From Limanda limanda (lineage: Eukaryota; Chordata; Actinopteri; Pleuronectiformes; Pleuronectidae), in the NCBI RefSeq assembly GCF_963576545.1, contig NW_026870438.1, positions 1 through 64,000 on the forward strand: a DNA stretch of 64,000 nucleotides, in the 5' to 3' direction. Both the position numbers and the translations under genes were made by a program. Of the stretch, positions 36,501 through 50,052 are shown piece after piece (positions within the stretch are counted from its first letter, which is position 1; each line of letters opens with the position of its first letter). The notes below the pieces were generated by a model. It saw only the letters and a list, made by a program, of their open reading frames with translations, was not told the origin of the DNA and did not search any database.

Positions 36501-39001
36501 AGCGCGCATCGATCGGTACCATCCTTGAGCTTCTCCGACTTTCGGAAGGGTTAGGGTTAGGGTTAGGGATGAAAGCACATAGGAGAAAGAGATATTCTTG
36601 AATAACTTTTTTTGTGAAGGTCGGAGAGACTTGAAAAGTGGTTGCATCTGGACTAATTTGGGTCCTGCGGATCGATTGGTACCATCCCCGAGCTTGTACG
36701 ACCTTCGGAAGAGGTCGACCGACGAAATTCCCCCAAATCTGAGGAGATATTCTTGAATAACTTTTTTTGTGAAGGTCGGAGAGACTTGCAAGTAGGCTCT
36801 ACCCCCACTAAATGGGGTTGCGCGCATCGATCGGTACCATCCTTGAGCTTCTCCGACTTTCGGAAGGGTTAGGGTTAGGGTTAGGGATGAAAGCACATAG
36901 GAGAAAGAGATATTCTTGAATAACTTTTTTTGTGAAGGTCGGAGAGACTTGCAAGTAGGCTCTACTCCCACTAAATGGGGTAGCGCGCATCGATCGGTAC
37001 CATCCTTGAGCTTCTCCGACTTTCGGAAGGGTTAGGGTTAGGGTTAGGGATGAAAGCACATAGGAGAAAGAGATATTCTTGAATAACTTTTTTTGTGAAG
37101 GTCGGAGAGACTTGCAAGTAGGCTCTACCCCCACTAAATGGGGTAGCGCGCATCGATCGGTACCATCCTTGAGCTTCTCCGACTTTCGGAAGGGTTAGGG
37201 TTAGGGTTAGGGATGAAAGCACATAGGAGAAAGAGATATTCTTGAATAACTTTTTTTGTGAAGGTCGGAGAGACTTGAAAAGTGGTTGCATCTGGACTAA
37301 TTTGGGTCCTGCGGATCGATTGGTACCATCCCCGAGCTTGTACGACCTTCGGAAGAGGTCGACCGACGAAATTCCCCCAAATCTGAGGAGATATTCTTGA
37401 ATAACTTTTTTTGTGAAGGTCGGAGAGACTTGCAAGTAGGCTCTACCCCCACTAAATGGGGTTGCGCGCATCGATCGGTACCATCCTTGAGCTTCTCCGA
37501 CTTTCGGAAGGGTTAGGGTTAGGGTTAGGGATGAAAGCACATAGGAGAAAGAGATATTCTTGAATAACTTTTTTTGTGAAGGTCGGAGAGACTTGCAAGT
37601 AGGCTCTACCCCCACTAAATGGGGTAGCGCGCATCGATCGGTACCATCCTTGAGCTTCTCCGACTTTCGGAAGGGTTAGGGTTAGGGTTAGGGATGAAAG
37701 CACATAGGAGAAAGAGATATTCTTGAATAACTTTTTTTGTGAAGGTCGGAGAGACTTGGAAAGTGGTTGCATCTGGACTAATTTGGGTCCTGCGGATCGA
37801 TTGGTACCATCCCCGAGCTTGTACGACCTTCGGAAGAGGTCGACCGACGAAATTCCCCCAAATCTGAGGAGATATTCTTGAATAACTTTTTTTGTGAAGG
37901 TCGGAGAGACTTGCAAGTAGGCTCTACCCCCACTAAATAGGGTTGCGCGCATCGATCAGTACCATCCTTGAGCTTCTCCGACTTTCGGAAGGGTTAGGGT
38001 TAGGGTTAGGGATGAAAGCACATAGGAGAAAGAGATATTCTTGAATAACTTTTTTTGTGAAGGTCGGAGAGACTTGCAAGTAGGCTCTACCCCCACTAAA
38101 TGGGGTAACGCACATCGATCGGTACCATCCTTGAGCTTCTCCGACTTTCGGAAGGGTTAGGGTTAGGGTTAGGGATGAAAGCACATAGGAGAAAGAGATA
38201 TTCTTGAATAACTTTTTTTGTGAAGGTCGGAGAGACTTGCAAGTAGGCTCTACCCCCACTAAATGGGGTAGCGCGCATCGATCGGTACCATCCTTGAGCT
38301 TCTCCGACTTTCGGAAGGGTTAGGGTTAGGGTTAGGGATGAAAGCACATAGGAGAAAGAGATATTCTTGAATAACTTTTTTTGTGAAGGTCGGAGAGACT
38401 TGGAAAGTGGTTGCATCTGGACTAATTTGGGTCCTGCGGATCGATTGGTACCATCCCCGAGCTTGTACGACCTTCGGAAGAGGTCGACCGACGAAATTCC
38501 CCCAAATCTGAGGAGATATTCTTGAATAACTTTTTTTGTGAAGGTCGGAGAGACTTGCAGGTAGGCTCTACCCCCACTAAATGGGGTAGCGCGCATCGAT
38601 CGGTACCATCCTTGAGCTTCTCCGACTTTCGGAAGGGTTAGGGTTAGGGTTAGGGATGAAAGCACATAGGAGAAAGAGATATTCTTGAATAACTTTTTTT
38701 GTGAAGGTCGGAGAGACTTGCAAGTAGGCTTTACCCCCACTAAATGGGGTAGCGCGCATCGATCGGTACCATCCTTGAGCTTCTCCGACTTTCGGAAGGG
38801 TTAGGGTTAGGGTTAGGGATGAAAGCACATAGGAGAAAGAGATATTCTTGAATAACTTTTTTTGTGAAGGTCGGAGAGACTTGCAAGTAGGCTCTACCCC
38901 CACTAAATGGGGTAGCGCGCATCGATCGGTACCATCCTTGAGCTTCTCCGACTTTCGGAAGGGTTAGGGTTAGGGTTAGGGATGAAAGCACATAGGAGAA
39001 A
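33540..39001 (+). repeat. 17-monomer higher-order repeat, two tandem copies (2,731 bp each)
   Basis: B units at 33540, 33858, 34502, 34983, 35627, 36271, 36589, 37233, 37714, 38358 and 39002 give A counts 1,3,2,3,3 twice: 12 A plus 5 B per copy (2,731 bp). Matching private variants at this offset include the CTACTCCC A unit (near 34,235 and 36,966), GATCAGTACC (near 35,225 and 37,956), GGGGTAACGC (near 35,375 and 38,105), CTTGCAGGTAGG (35,825 and 38,556) and GGCTTTACC (near 35,998 and 38,729). The second copy has a few extra changes, such as AAATAGGG near 37,936. Confidence 0.93.
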
Positions 39002-42000
39002 GAGATATTCTTGAATAACTTTTTTTGTGAAGGTCGGAGAGACTTGGAAAGTGGTTGCATCTGGACTAATTTGGGTCCTGCGGATCGATTGGTACCATCC
39101 CCGAGCTTGTACGACCTTCGGAAGAGGTCGACCGACGAAATTCCCCCAAATCTGAGGAGATATTCTTGAATAACTTTTTTTGTGAAGGTCGGAGAGACTT
39201 GCAGGTAGGCTCTACCCCCACTAAATGGGGTAGCGCGCATCGATCGGTACCATCCTTGAGCTTTTCCGACTTTCGGAAGGGTTAGGGTTAGGGTTAGGGA
39301 TGAAAGCACATAGGAGAAAGAGATATTCTTGAATAACTTTTTTTGTGAAGGTCGGAGAGACTTGCAAGTAGGCTCTACCCCCACTAAATGGGGTAGCGCG
39401 CATCGATCGGTACCATCCTTGAGCTTCTCCGACTTTCGGAAGGGTTAGGGTTAGGGTTAGGGATGAAAGCACATAGGAGAAAGAGATATTCTTGAATAAC
39501 TTTTTTTGTGAAGGTCGGAGAGACTTGGAAAGTGGTTGCATCTGGACTAATTTGGGTCCTGCGGATCGATTGGTACCATCCCCGAGCTTGTACGACCTTC
39601 GGAAGAGGTCGACCGACGAAATTCCCCCAAATCTGAGGAGATATTCTTGAATAACTTTTTTTGTGAAGGTTGGAGAGACTTGCAAGTAGGCTCTACCCCC
39701 ACTAAATGGGGTAGCGTGCATCGATCGGTACCATCCTTGAGCTTCTCCGACTTTCGGAAGGGTTAGGGTTAGGGTTAGGGATGAAAGCACATAGGAGAAA
39801 GAGATATTCTTGAATAACTTTTTTTGTGAAGGTCGGAGAGACTTGCAAGTAGGCTCTACCCCCACTAAATGGGGTAGCGCGCATCGATCGGTACCATCCT
39901 TGAGCTTCTCCGACTTTCGGAAGGGTTAGGGTTAGGGTTAGGGATGAAAGCACATAGGAGAAAGAGATATTCTTGAATAACTTTTTTTGTGAAGGTCGGA
40001 GAGACTTGGAAAGTGGTTGCATCTGGACTAATTTGGGTCCTGCGGATCGATTGGTACCATCCCCGAGCTTGTACGACCTTCGGAAGAGGTCGACCGACGA
40101 AATTCCCCCAAATCTGAGGAGATATTCTTGAATAACTTTTTTTTTGAAGGTCGGAGAGACTTGCAAGTAGGCTCTACCCCCACTAAATGGGGTAGCGCGC
40201 ATCGATCGGTACCATCCTTGAGCTTCTCCGACTTTCGGAAGGGTTAGGGTTAGGGATGAAAGCACATAGGAGAAAGAGATATTCTTGAATAACTTTTTTT
40301 GTGAAGGTCGGAGAGACTTGCAAGTAGGCTCTACCCCCACTAAATGGGGTAGCGCGCATCGAACGGTACCATCCTTGAGCTTCTCCGACTTTCGGAAGGG
40401 TTAGGGTTAGGGTTAGGGATGAAAGCACATAGGAGAAAGAGATATTCTTGAATAACTTTTTTTGTGAAGGTCGGAGAGACTTGGAAAGTGGTTGCATCTG
40501 GACTAATTTGGGTCCTGCGGATCGATTGGTACCATCCCCGAGCTTGTACGACCTTCGGAAGAGGTCGACCGACGAAATTCCCCCAAATCTGAGGAGATAT
40601 TCTTGAATAACTTTTTTTGTGAAGGTCGGAGAGACTTGCAAGTAGGCTCTACCCCCACTAAATGGGGTAGCGCGCATCGATCGGTACCATCCTTGAGCTT
40701 CTCCGACTTTCGGAAGGGTTAGGGTTAGGGTTAGGGATGAAAGCACATAGGAGAAAGAGATATTCTTGAATAACTTTTTTTGTGAAGGTCGGAGAGACTT
40801 GCAAGTAGGCTCTACCCCCACTAAATGGGGTAGCGCGCATCGATCGGTACCATCCTTGAGCTTCTCCGACTTTCGGAAGGGTTAGGGTTAGGGTTAGGGA
40901 TGAAAGCACATAGGAGAAAGAGATATTCTTGAATAACTTTTTTTGTGAAGGTCGGAGAGACTTGCAAGTAGGCTCTACCCCCACTAAATGGGGTAGCGCG
41001 CATCGATCGGTACCATCCTTGAGCTTCTCCGACTTTCGGAAGGGTTAGGGTTAGGGTTAGGGATGAAAGCACATAGGAGAAAGAGATATTCTTGAATAAC
41101 TTTTTTTGTGAAGGTCGGAGAGACTTGGAAAGTGGTTGCATCTGGACTAATTTGGGTCCTGCGGATCGATTGGTACCATCCCCGAGCTTGTACGACCTTC
41201 GAAAGAGGTCGACCGACGAAATTCCCCCAAATCTGAGGAGATATTCTTGAATAACTTTTTTTGTGAAGGTCGGAGAGACTTGCAAGTAGGCTCTACCCCC
41301 ACTAAATGGGGTTGCGCGCATCGATCGGTACCATCCTTGAGCTTCTCCGACTTTCGGAAGGGTTAGGGTTAGGGTTAGGGATGAAAGCACATAGGAGAAA
41401 GAGATATTCTTGAATAACTTTTTTTGTGAAGGTCGGAGAGACTTGCAAGTAGGCTCTACCCCCACTAAATGGTGTAGCGCGCATCGATCGGTACCATCCT
41501 TGAGCTTCTCCGACTTTCGGAAGGGTTAGGGTTAGGGTTAGGGATGAAAGCACATAGGAGAAAGAGATATTCTTGAATAACTTTTTTTGTGAAGGTCGGA
41601 GAGACTTGCAAGTAGGCTCTACCCCCACTAAATGGGGTAGCGCGCATCGATCGGTACCATCCTTGAGCTTCTCCGACTTTCGGAAGGGTTAGGGTTAGGG
41701 TTAGGGATGAAAGCACATAGGAGAAAGAGATATTCTTGAATAACTTTTTTTGTGAAGGTCGGAGAGACTTGCAAGTAGGCTCTACCCCCACTAAATGGGG
41801 TTGCGCGCATCGATCGGTACCATCCTTGAGCTTCTCCGACTTTCGGAAGGGTTAGGGTTAGGGTTAGGGATGAAAGCACATAGGAGAAAGAGATATTCTT
41901 GAATAACTTTTTTTGTGAAGGTCGGAGAGACTTGCAAGTAGGCTGTACCCCCACTAAATGGGGTAGCGCGCATCGATCGGTACCATCCTTGAGCTTCTCC

Positions 42001-42052
42001 GACTTTCGGAAGGGTTAGGGTTAGGGTTAGGGATGAAAGCACATAGGAGAAA
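39002..42052 (+). repeat. Mixed segment, partly duplicated at 45.1-46.2 kb
   Basis: A counts are 2,2,2,3,5. The stretch from the B unit at 39483 to beyond 40439 reappears at 45094-46050 with a constant offset of 5,611 bp. The two places share GGTTGGAGAG with GCGTGCATCG (39,671 and 45,282), the TTTTTTTTTGAAGG box variant (near 40,140 and 45,750) and the rare ATCGAACGGTACC (40,361 and 45,972). This is a non-adjacent segmental duplication within the array. Confidence 0.85.
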
Positions 42053-44294
42053 GAGATATTCTTGAATAACTTTTTTTGTGAAGGTCGGAGAGACTTGAAA
42101 AGTGGTTGCATCTGGACTAATTTGGGTCCTGCGGATCGATTGGTACCATCCCCGAGCTTGTACGACCTTCGGAAGAGGTCGACCGACGAAATTCCCCCAA
42201 ATCTGAGGAGATATTCTTGAATAACTTTTTTTGTGAAGGTCGGAGAGACTTGCAAGTAGGCTGTACCCCCACTAAATGGGGTTGCGCGCATCGATCGGTA
42301 CCATCCTTGAGCTTCTCCGACTTTCGGAAGGGTTAGGGTTAGGGTTAGGGATGAAAGCACATAGGAGAAAGAGATATTCTTGAATAACTTTTTTTGTGAA
42401 GGTCGGAGAGACTTGCAAGTAGGCTCTACTCCCACTAAATGGGGTAGCGCGCATCGATCGGTACCATCCTTGAGCTTCTCCGACTTTCGGAAGGGTTAGG
42501 GTTAGGGTTAGGGATGAAAGCACATAGGAGAAAGAGATATTCTTGAATAACTTTTTTTGTGAAGGTCGGAGAGACTTGCAAGTAGGCTCTACCCCCACTA
42601 AATGGGGTAGCGCACATCCATCGGTACCATCCTTGAGCTTCTCCGACTTTCGGAAGGGTTAGGGTTAGGGTTAGGGATGAAAGCACATAGGAGAAAGAGA
42701 TATTCTTGAATAACTTTTTTTGTGAAGGTCGGAGAGACTTGGAAAGTGGTTGCATCTGGACTAATTTGGGTCCTGCGGATCGATTGGTACCATGCCCGAG
42801 CTTGTACGACCTTCGGAAGAGGTCGACCGACGAAATTCCCCCAAATCTGAGGAGATATTCTTGAATAACTTTTTTTTTGAAGGTCGGAGAGACTTGCAAG
42901 TAGGCTCTACCCCCACTAAATGGGGTAGCGCGCATCGATCGGTACCATCCTTGAGCTTTTCCGACTTTCGGAAGGGTTAGGGTTAGGGTTAGGGATGAAA
43001 GCACATAGGAGAAAGAGATATTCTTGAATAACTTTTTTTGTAAAGGTCGGAGAGACTTGGAAAGTGGTTGCATCTGGACTAATTTGGGTCCTGCGGATCG
43101 ATTGGTACCATCCCCGAGCTTGTACGACCTTCGGAAGAGGTCGACCGACGAAATTCCCCCAAATCTGAGGAGATATTCTTGAATAACTTTTTTTGTGAAG
43201 GTCGGAGAGACTTGCAAGTAGGCTCTACCCCCACTAAATGGGGTTGCGCGCATCGATCGGTACCATCCTTGAGCTTCTCCGACTTTCGGAAGGGTTAGGG
43301 TTAGGGTTAGGGATGAAAGCACATAGGAGAAAGAGATATTCTTGAATAACTTTTTTTGTGAAGGTCGGAGAGACTTGCAAGTAGGCTCTACCCCCACTAA
43401 ATGGGGTAGCGCGCATCGATCGGTACCATCCTTGAGCTTCTCCGACTTTCGGAAGGGTTAGGGTTAGGGTTAGGGATGAAAGCACATAGGAGAAAGAGAT
43501 ATTCTTGAATAACTTTTTTTGTGAAGGTCGGAGAGACTTGGAAAGTGGTTGCATCTGGACTAATTTGGGTCCTGCGGATCGATTGGTACCATCCCTGAGC
43601 TTGTACGACCTTCGGAAGAGGTCGACCGACGAAATTCCCCCAAATCTGAGGAGATATTCTTGAATAACTTTTTTTGTGAAGGTCGGAGAGACTTGCAAGT
43701 AGGCTCTACCCCCACTAAATGGGGTTGCGCGCATCGATCGGTACCATCCTTGAGCTTCTCCGACTTTCGGAAGGGTTAGGGTTAGGGTTAGGGATGAAAG
43801 CACATAGGAGAAAGAGATATTCTTGAATAACTTTTTTTGTGAAGGTCGGAGAGACTTGAAAAGTGGTTGCATCTGGACTAATTTGGGTCCTGCGGATCGA
43901 TTGGTACCATCCCCGAGCTTGTACGACCTTCGGAAGAGGTCGACCGACGAAATTCCCCCAAATCTGAGGAGATATTCTTGAATAACTTTTTTTGTGAAGG
44001 TCGGAGAGACTTGCAAGTAGGCTCTACCCCCACTAAATGGGGTTGCGCGCATCGATCGGTACCATCCTTGAGCTTCTCCGACTTTCGGAAGGGTTAGGGT
44101 TAGGGTTAGGGATGAAAGCACATAGGAGAAAGAGATATTCTTGAATAACTTTTTTTGTGAAGGTCGGAGAGACTTGCAAGTAGGCTCTACCCCCACTAAA
44201 TGGGGTAGCACGCATCGATCGGTACCATCCTTGAGCTTCTCCGACTTTCGGAAGGGTTAGGGTTAGGGTTAGGGATGAAAGCACATAGGAGAAA

Positions 44295-45093
44295 GAGATA
44301 TTCTTGAATAACTTTTTTTGTGAAGGTCGGAGAGACTTGGAAAGTGGTTGCATCTGGACTAATTTGGGTCCTGCGGATCGATTGGTACCATGCCCGAGCT
44401 TGTACGACCTTCGGAAGAGGTCGACCGACGAAATTCCCCCAAATCTGAGGAGATATTCTTGAATAACTTTTTTTGTGAAGGTCGGAGAGACTTGCAAGTA
44501 GGCTCTACCCCCACTAAATGGGGTAGCGCGCATCGATCGGTACCATCCTTGAGCTTCTCCGACTTTCGGAAGGGTTAGGGTTAGGGATGAAAGCACATAG
44601 GAGAAAGAGATATTCTTGAATAACTTTTTTTTTAAAGGTCGGAGAGACTTGGAAAGTGGTTGCATCTGGACTAATTTGGGTCCTGCGGATCGATTGGTAC
44701 CATCCTCGAGCTTGTACGACCTTCGGAAGAGGTCGACCGACGAAATTCCCCCAAATCTGAGGAGATATTCTTGAATAACTTTTTTTGTGAAGGTCGGAGA
44801 GACTTGCAAGTAGGCTCTACCCCCACTAAATGGGGTTGCGCGCATCGATCGGTACCATCCTTGAGCTTCTCCGACTTTCGGAAGGGTTAGGGTTAGGGTT
44901 AGGGATGAAAGCACATAGGAGAAAGAGATATTCTTGAATAACTTTTTTTGTGAAGGTCGGAGAGACTTGCAAGTAGGCTCTACCCCCACTAAATGGGGTA
45001 GCGCGCATCGATCGGTACTATCCTTGAGCTTCTCCGACTTTCGGAAGGGTTAGGGTTAGGGTTAGGGTTAGGGATGAAAGCACATAGGAGAAA
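44295..45093 (+). repeat. 799-bp cassette B-A157-B-A163-A169 (first copy)
   Basis: This five-monomer cassette is a B with CATGCCC, a 157-bp A, a B with the TTTTTAAAGG box variant and CATCCTCGAG, a normal A, and a 169-bp A. The same combination occurs at 49254-50052 and 51170-51968, and at 54197-54989 with a 163-bp unit in place of the 169-bp one. Part of it recurs at 56,753. Offsets are 4,959, 1,916, 3,027 and about 2,240 bp, so the cassette was copied in several independent-sized events. Confidence 0.9.
44925..45093 (+). repeat. Monomer A long variant (169 bp, four TTAGGG steps)
   Basis: This A unit has one extra TTAGGG step. The same long form recurs with its block near 50,010-50,032 and 51,928-51,950, each time in the same local context (second A after a B carrying the TTTTTAAAGG box variant). 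The three copies therefore look like duplicates of one expansion event, not independent events. Confidence 0.92.
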
Positions 45094-48000
45094 GAGATAT
45101 TCTTGAATAACTTTTTTTGTGAAGGTCGGAGAGACTTGGAAAGTGGTTGCATCTGGACTAATTTGGGTCCTGCGGATCGATTGGTACCATCCCCGAGCTT
45201 GTACGACCTTCGGAAGAGGTCGACCGACGAAATTCCCCCAAATCTGAGGAGATATTCTTGAATAACTTTTTTTGTGAAGGTTGGAGAGACTTGCAAGTAG
45301 GCTCTACCCCCACTAAATGGGGTAGCGTGCATCGATCGGTACCATCCTTGAGCTTCTCCGACTTTCGGAAGGGTTAGGGTTAGGGTTAGGGATGAAAGCA
45401 CATAGGAGAAAGAGATATTCTTGAATAACTTTTTTTGTGAAGGTCGGAGAGACTTGCAAGTAGGCTCTACCCCCACTAAATGGGGTAGCGCGCATCGATC
45501 GGTACCATCCTTGAGCTTCTCCGACTTTCGGAAGGGTTAGGGTTAGGGTTAGGGATGAAAGCACATAGGAGAAAGAGATATTCTTGAATAACTTTTTTTG
45601 TGAAGGTCGGAGAGACTTGGAAAGTGGTTGCATCTGGACTAATTTGGGTCCTGCGGATCGATTGGTACCATCCCCGAGCTTGTACGACCTTCGGAAGAGG
45701 TCGACCGACGAAATTCCCCCAAATCTGAGGAGATATTCTTGAATAACTTTTTTTTTGAAGGTCGGAGAGACTTGCAAGTAGGCTCTACCCCCACTAAATG
45801 GGGTAGCGCGCATCGATCGGTACCATCCTTGAGCTTCTCCGACTTTCGGAAGGGTTAGGGTTAGGGATGAAAGCACATAGGAGAAAGAGATATTCTTGAA
45901 TAACTTTTTTTGTGAAGGTCGGAGAGACTTGCAAGTAGGCTCTACCCCCACTAAATGGGGTAGCGCGCATCGAACGGTACCATCCTTGAGCTTCTCCGAC
46001 TTTCGGAAGGGTTAGGGTTAGGGTTAGGGATGAAAGCACATAGGAGAAAGAGATATTCTTGAATAACTTTTTTTGTGAAGGTCGGAGAGACTTGGAAAGT
46101 GGTTGCATCTGGACTAATTTGGGTCCTGCGGATCGATTGGTACCATCCCCGAGCTTGTACGACCTTCGGAAGAGGTCGACCGACGAAATTCCCCCAAATC
46201 TGAGGAGATATTCTTGAATAACTTTTTTTGTGAAGGTCGGAGAGACTTGCAAGTAGGCTCTACCCCCACTAAATGGGGTAGCGCGCATCGATCGGTACCA
46301 TCCTTGAGCTTCTCCGACTTTCGGAAGGGTTAGGGTTAGGGTTAGGGATGAAAGCACATAGGAGAAAGAGATATTCTTGAATAACTTTTTTTGTGAAGGT
46401 CGGAGAGACTTGCAAGTAGGCTCTACCCCCACTAAATGGGGTAGCGCGCATCGATCGGTACCATCCTTGAGCTTCTCCGACTTTCGGAAGGGTTAGGGTT
46501 AGGGTTAGGGATGAAAGCACATAGGAGAAAGAGATATTCTTGAATAACTTTTTTTGTGAAGGTCGGAGAGACTTGAAAAGTGGTTGCATCTGGACTAATT
46601 TGGGTCCTGCGGATCGATTGGTACCATCCCCGAGCTTGTACGACCTTCGGAAGAGGTTGACCGACGAAATTCCCCCAAATCTGAGGAGATATTCTTGAAT
46701 AACTTTTTTTGTGAAGGTCGGAGAGACTTGCAAGTAGGCTCTACCCCCACTAAATGGGGTTGCGCGCATCGATCGGTACCATCCTTGAGCTTCTCCGACT
46801 TTCGGAAGGGTTAGGGTTAGGGTTAGGGATGAAAGCACATAGGAGAAAGAGATATTCTTGAATAACTTTTTTTGTGAAGGTCGGAGAGACTTGCAAGTAG
46901 GCTGTACCCCCACTAAATGGGGTAGCGCGCATCGATCGGTACCATCCTTGAGCTTCTCCGACTTTCGGAAGGGTTAGGGTTAGGGTTAGGGATGAAAGCA
47001 CATAGGAGAAAGAGATATTCTTGAATAACTTTTTTTGTGAAGGTCGGAGAGACTTGAAAAGTGGTTGCATCTGGACTAATTTGGGTCCTGCGGATCGATT
47101 GGTACCATCCCCGAGCTTGTACGACCTTCGGAAGAGGTCGACCGACGAAATTCCCCCAAATCTGAGGAGATATTCTTGAATAACTTTTTTTGTGAAGGTC
47201 GGAGAGACTTGCAAGTAGGCTGTACCCCCACTAAATGGGGTTGCGCGCATCGATCGGTACCATCCTTGAGCTTCTCCGACTTTCGGAAGGGTTAGGGTTA
47301 GGGTTAGGGATGAAAGCACATAGGAGAAAGAGATATTCTTGAATAACTTTTTTTGTGAAGGTCGGAGAGACTTGCAAGTAGGCTCTACTCCCACTAAATG
47401 GGGTAGCGCGCATCGATCGGTACCATCCTTGAGCTTCTCCGACTTTCGGAAGGGTTAGGGTTAGGGTTAGGGATGAAAGCACATAGGAGAAAGAGATATT
47501 CTTGAATAACTTTTTTTGTGAAGGTCGGAGAGACTTGCAAGTAGGCTCTACCCCCACTAAATGGGGTAGCGCACATCCATCGGTACCATCCTTGAGCTTC
47601 TCCGACTTTCGGAAGGGTTAGGGTTAGGGTTAGGGATGAAAGCACATAGGAGAAAGAGATATTCTTGAATAACTTTTTTTGTGAAGGTCGGAGAGACTTG
47701 GAAAGTGGTTGCATCTGGACTAATTTGGGTCCTGCGGATCGATTGGTACCATGCCCGAGCTTGTACGACCTTCGGAAGAGGTCGACCGACGAAATTCCCC
47801 CAAATCTGAGGAGATATTCTTGAATAACTTTTTTTTTGAAGGTCGGAGAGACTTGCAAGTAGGCTCTACCCCCACTAAATGGGGTAGCGCGCATCGATCG
47901 GTACCATCCTTGAGCTTTTCCGACTTTCGGAAGGGTTAGGGTTAGGGTTAGGGATGAAAGCACATAGGAGAAAGAGATATTCTTGAATAACTTTTTTTGT

Positions 48001-50052
48001 AAAGGTCGGAGAGACTTGGAAAGTGGTTGCATCTGGACTAATTTGGGTCCTGCGGATCGATTGGTACCATCCCCGAGCTTGTACGACCTTCGGAAGAGGT
48101 CGACCGACGAAATTCCCCCAAATCTGAGGAGATATTCTTGAATAACTTTTTTTGTGAAGGTCGGAGAGACTTGCAAGTAGGCTCTACCCCCACTAAATGG
48201 GGTTGCGCGCATCGATCGGTACCATCCTTGAGCTTCTCCGACTTTCGGAAGGGTTAGGGTTAGGGTTAGGGATGAAAGCACATAGGAGAAAGAGATATTC
48301 TTGAATAACTTTTTTTGTGAAGGTCGGAGAGACTTGCAAGTAGGCTCTACCCCCACTAAATGGGGTAGCGCGCATCGATCGGTACCATCCTTGAGCTTCT
48401 CCGACTTTCGGAAGGGTTAGGGTTAGGGTTAGGGATGAAAGCACATAGGAGAAAGAGATATTCTTGAATAACTTTTTTTGTGAAGGTCGGAGAGACTTGG
48501 AAAGTGGTTGCATCTGGACTAATTTGGGTCCTGCGGATCGATTGGTACCATCCCTGAGCTTGTACGACCTTCGGAAGAGGTCGACCGACGAAATTCCCCC
48601 AAATCTGAGGAGATATTCTTGAATAACTTTTTTTGTGAAGGTCGGAGAGACTTGCAAGTAGGCTCTACCCCCACTAAATGGGGTTGCGCGCATCGATCGG
48701 TACCATCCTTGAGCTTCTCCGACTTTCGGAAGGGTTAGGGTTAGGGTTAGGGATGAAAGCACATAGGAGAAAGAGATATTCTTGAATAACTTTTTTTGTG
48801 AAGGTCGGAGAGACTTGAAAAGTGGTTGCATCTTGACTAATTTGGGTCCTGCGGATCGATTGGTACCATCCCCGAGCTTGTACGACCTTCGGAAGAGGTC
48901 GACCGACGAAATTCCCCCAAATCTGAGGAGATATTCTTGAATAACTTTTTTTGTGAAGGTCGGAGAGACTTGCAAGTAGGCTCTACCCCCACTAAATGGG
49001 GTTGCGCGCATCGATCGGTACCATCCTTGAGCTTCTCCGACTTTCGGAAGGGTTAGGGTTAGGGTTAGGGATGAAAGCACATAGGAGAAAGAGATATTCT
49101 TGAATAACTTTTTTTGTGAAGGTCGGAGAGACTTGCAAGTAGGCTCTACCCCCACTAAATGGGGTAGCGCGCATCGATCGGTACCATCCTTGAGCTTCTC
49201 CGACTTTCGGAAGGGTTAGGGTTAGGGTTAGGGATGAAAGCACATAGGAGAAAGAGATATTCTTGAATAACTTTTTTTGTGAAGGTCGGAGAGACTTGGA
49301 AAGTGGTTGCATCTGGACTAATTTGGGTCCTGCGGATCGATTGGTACCATGCCCGAGCTTGTACGACCTTCGGAAGAGGTCGACCGACGAAATTCCCCCA
49401 AATCTGAGGAGATATTCTTGAATAACTTTTTTTGTGAAGGTCGGAGAGACTTGCAAGTAGGCTCTACCCCCACTAAATGGGGTAGCGCGCATCGATCGGT
49501 ACCATCCTTGAGCTTCTCCGACTTTCGGAAGGGTTAGGGTTAGGGATGAAAGCACATAGGAGAAAGAGATATTCTTGAATAACTTTTTTTTTAAAGGTCG
49601 GAGAGACTTGGAAAGTGGTTGCATCTGGACTAATTTGGGTCCTGCGGATCGATTGGTACCATCCTCGAGCTTGTACGACCTTCGGAAGAGGTCGACCGAC
49701 GAAATTCCCCCAAATCTGAGGAGATATTCTTGAATAACTTTTTTTGTGAAGGTCGGAGAGACTTGCAAGTAGGCTCTACCCCCACTAAATGGGGTTGCGC
49801 GCATCGATCGGTACCATCCTTGAGCTTCTCCGACTTTCGGAAGGGTTAGGGTTAGGGTTAGGGATGAAAGCACATAGGAGAAAGAGATATTCTTGAATAA
49901 CTTTTTTTGTGAAGGTCGGAGAGACTTGCAAGTAGGCTCTACCCCCACTAAATGGGGTAGCGCGCATCGATCGGTACCATCCTTGAGCTTCTCCGACTTT
50001 CGGAAGGGTTAGGGTTAGGGTTAGGGTTAGGGATGAAAGCACATAGGAGAAA

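Larger units (their letters stand above)
42053..50052 (+). repeat. 31-monomer higher-order repeat (4,959 bp) plus partial second copy
   Basis: From the B at 42053 the A counts are 3,1,2,1,2,1,2,2,2,2,2 (20 A plus 11 B, 4,959 bp with length variants). The second copy starts at 47012 and follows 3,1,2,1,2,1,2 up to 50052 before the order changes. Shared private markers at this offset include GGCTGTACC (41,944/46,903 and 42,262/47,221), CACATCCATCGG (near 42,612 and 47,571), CTTTTCCGAC (near 42,957 and 47,916), CATCCCTGAG (43,596 and 48,555) and the long A unit (44,925 and 49,884). Near-identity over three kilobases implies a very recent duplication. Confidence 0.93.
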
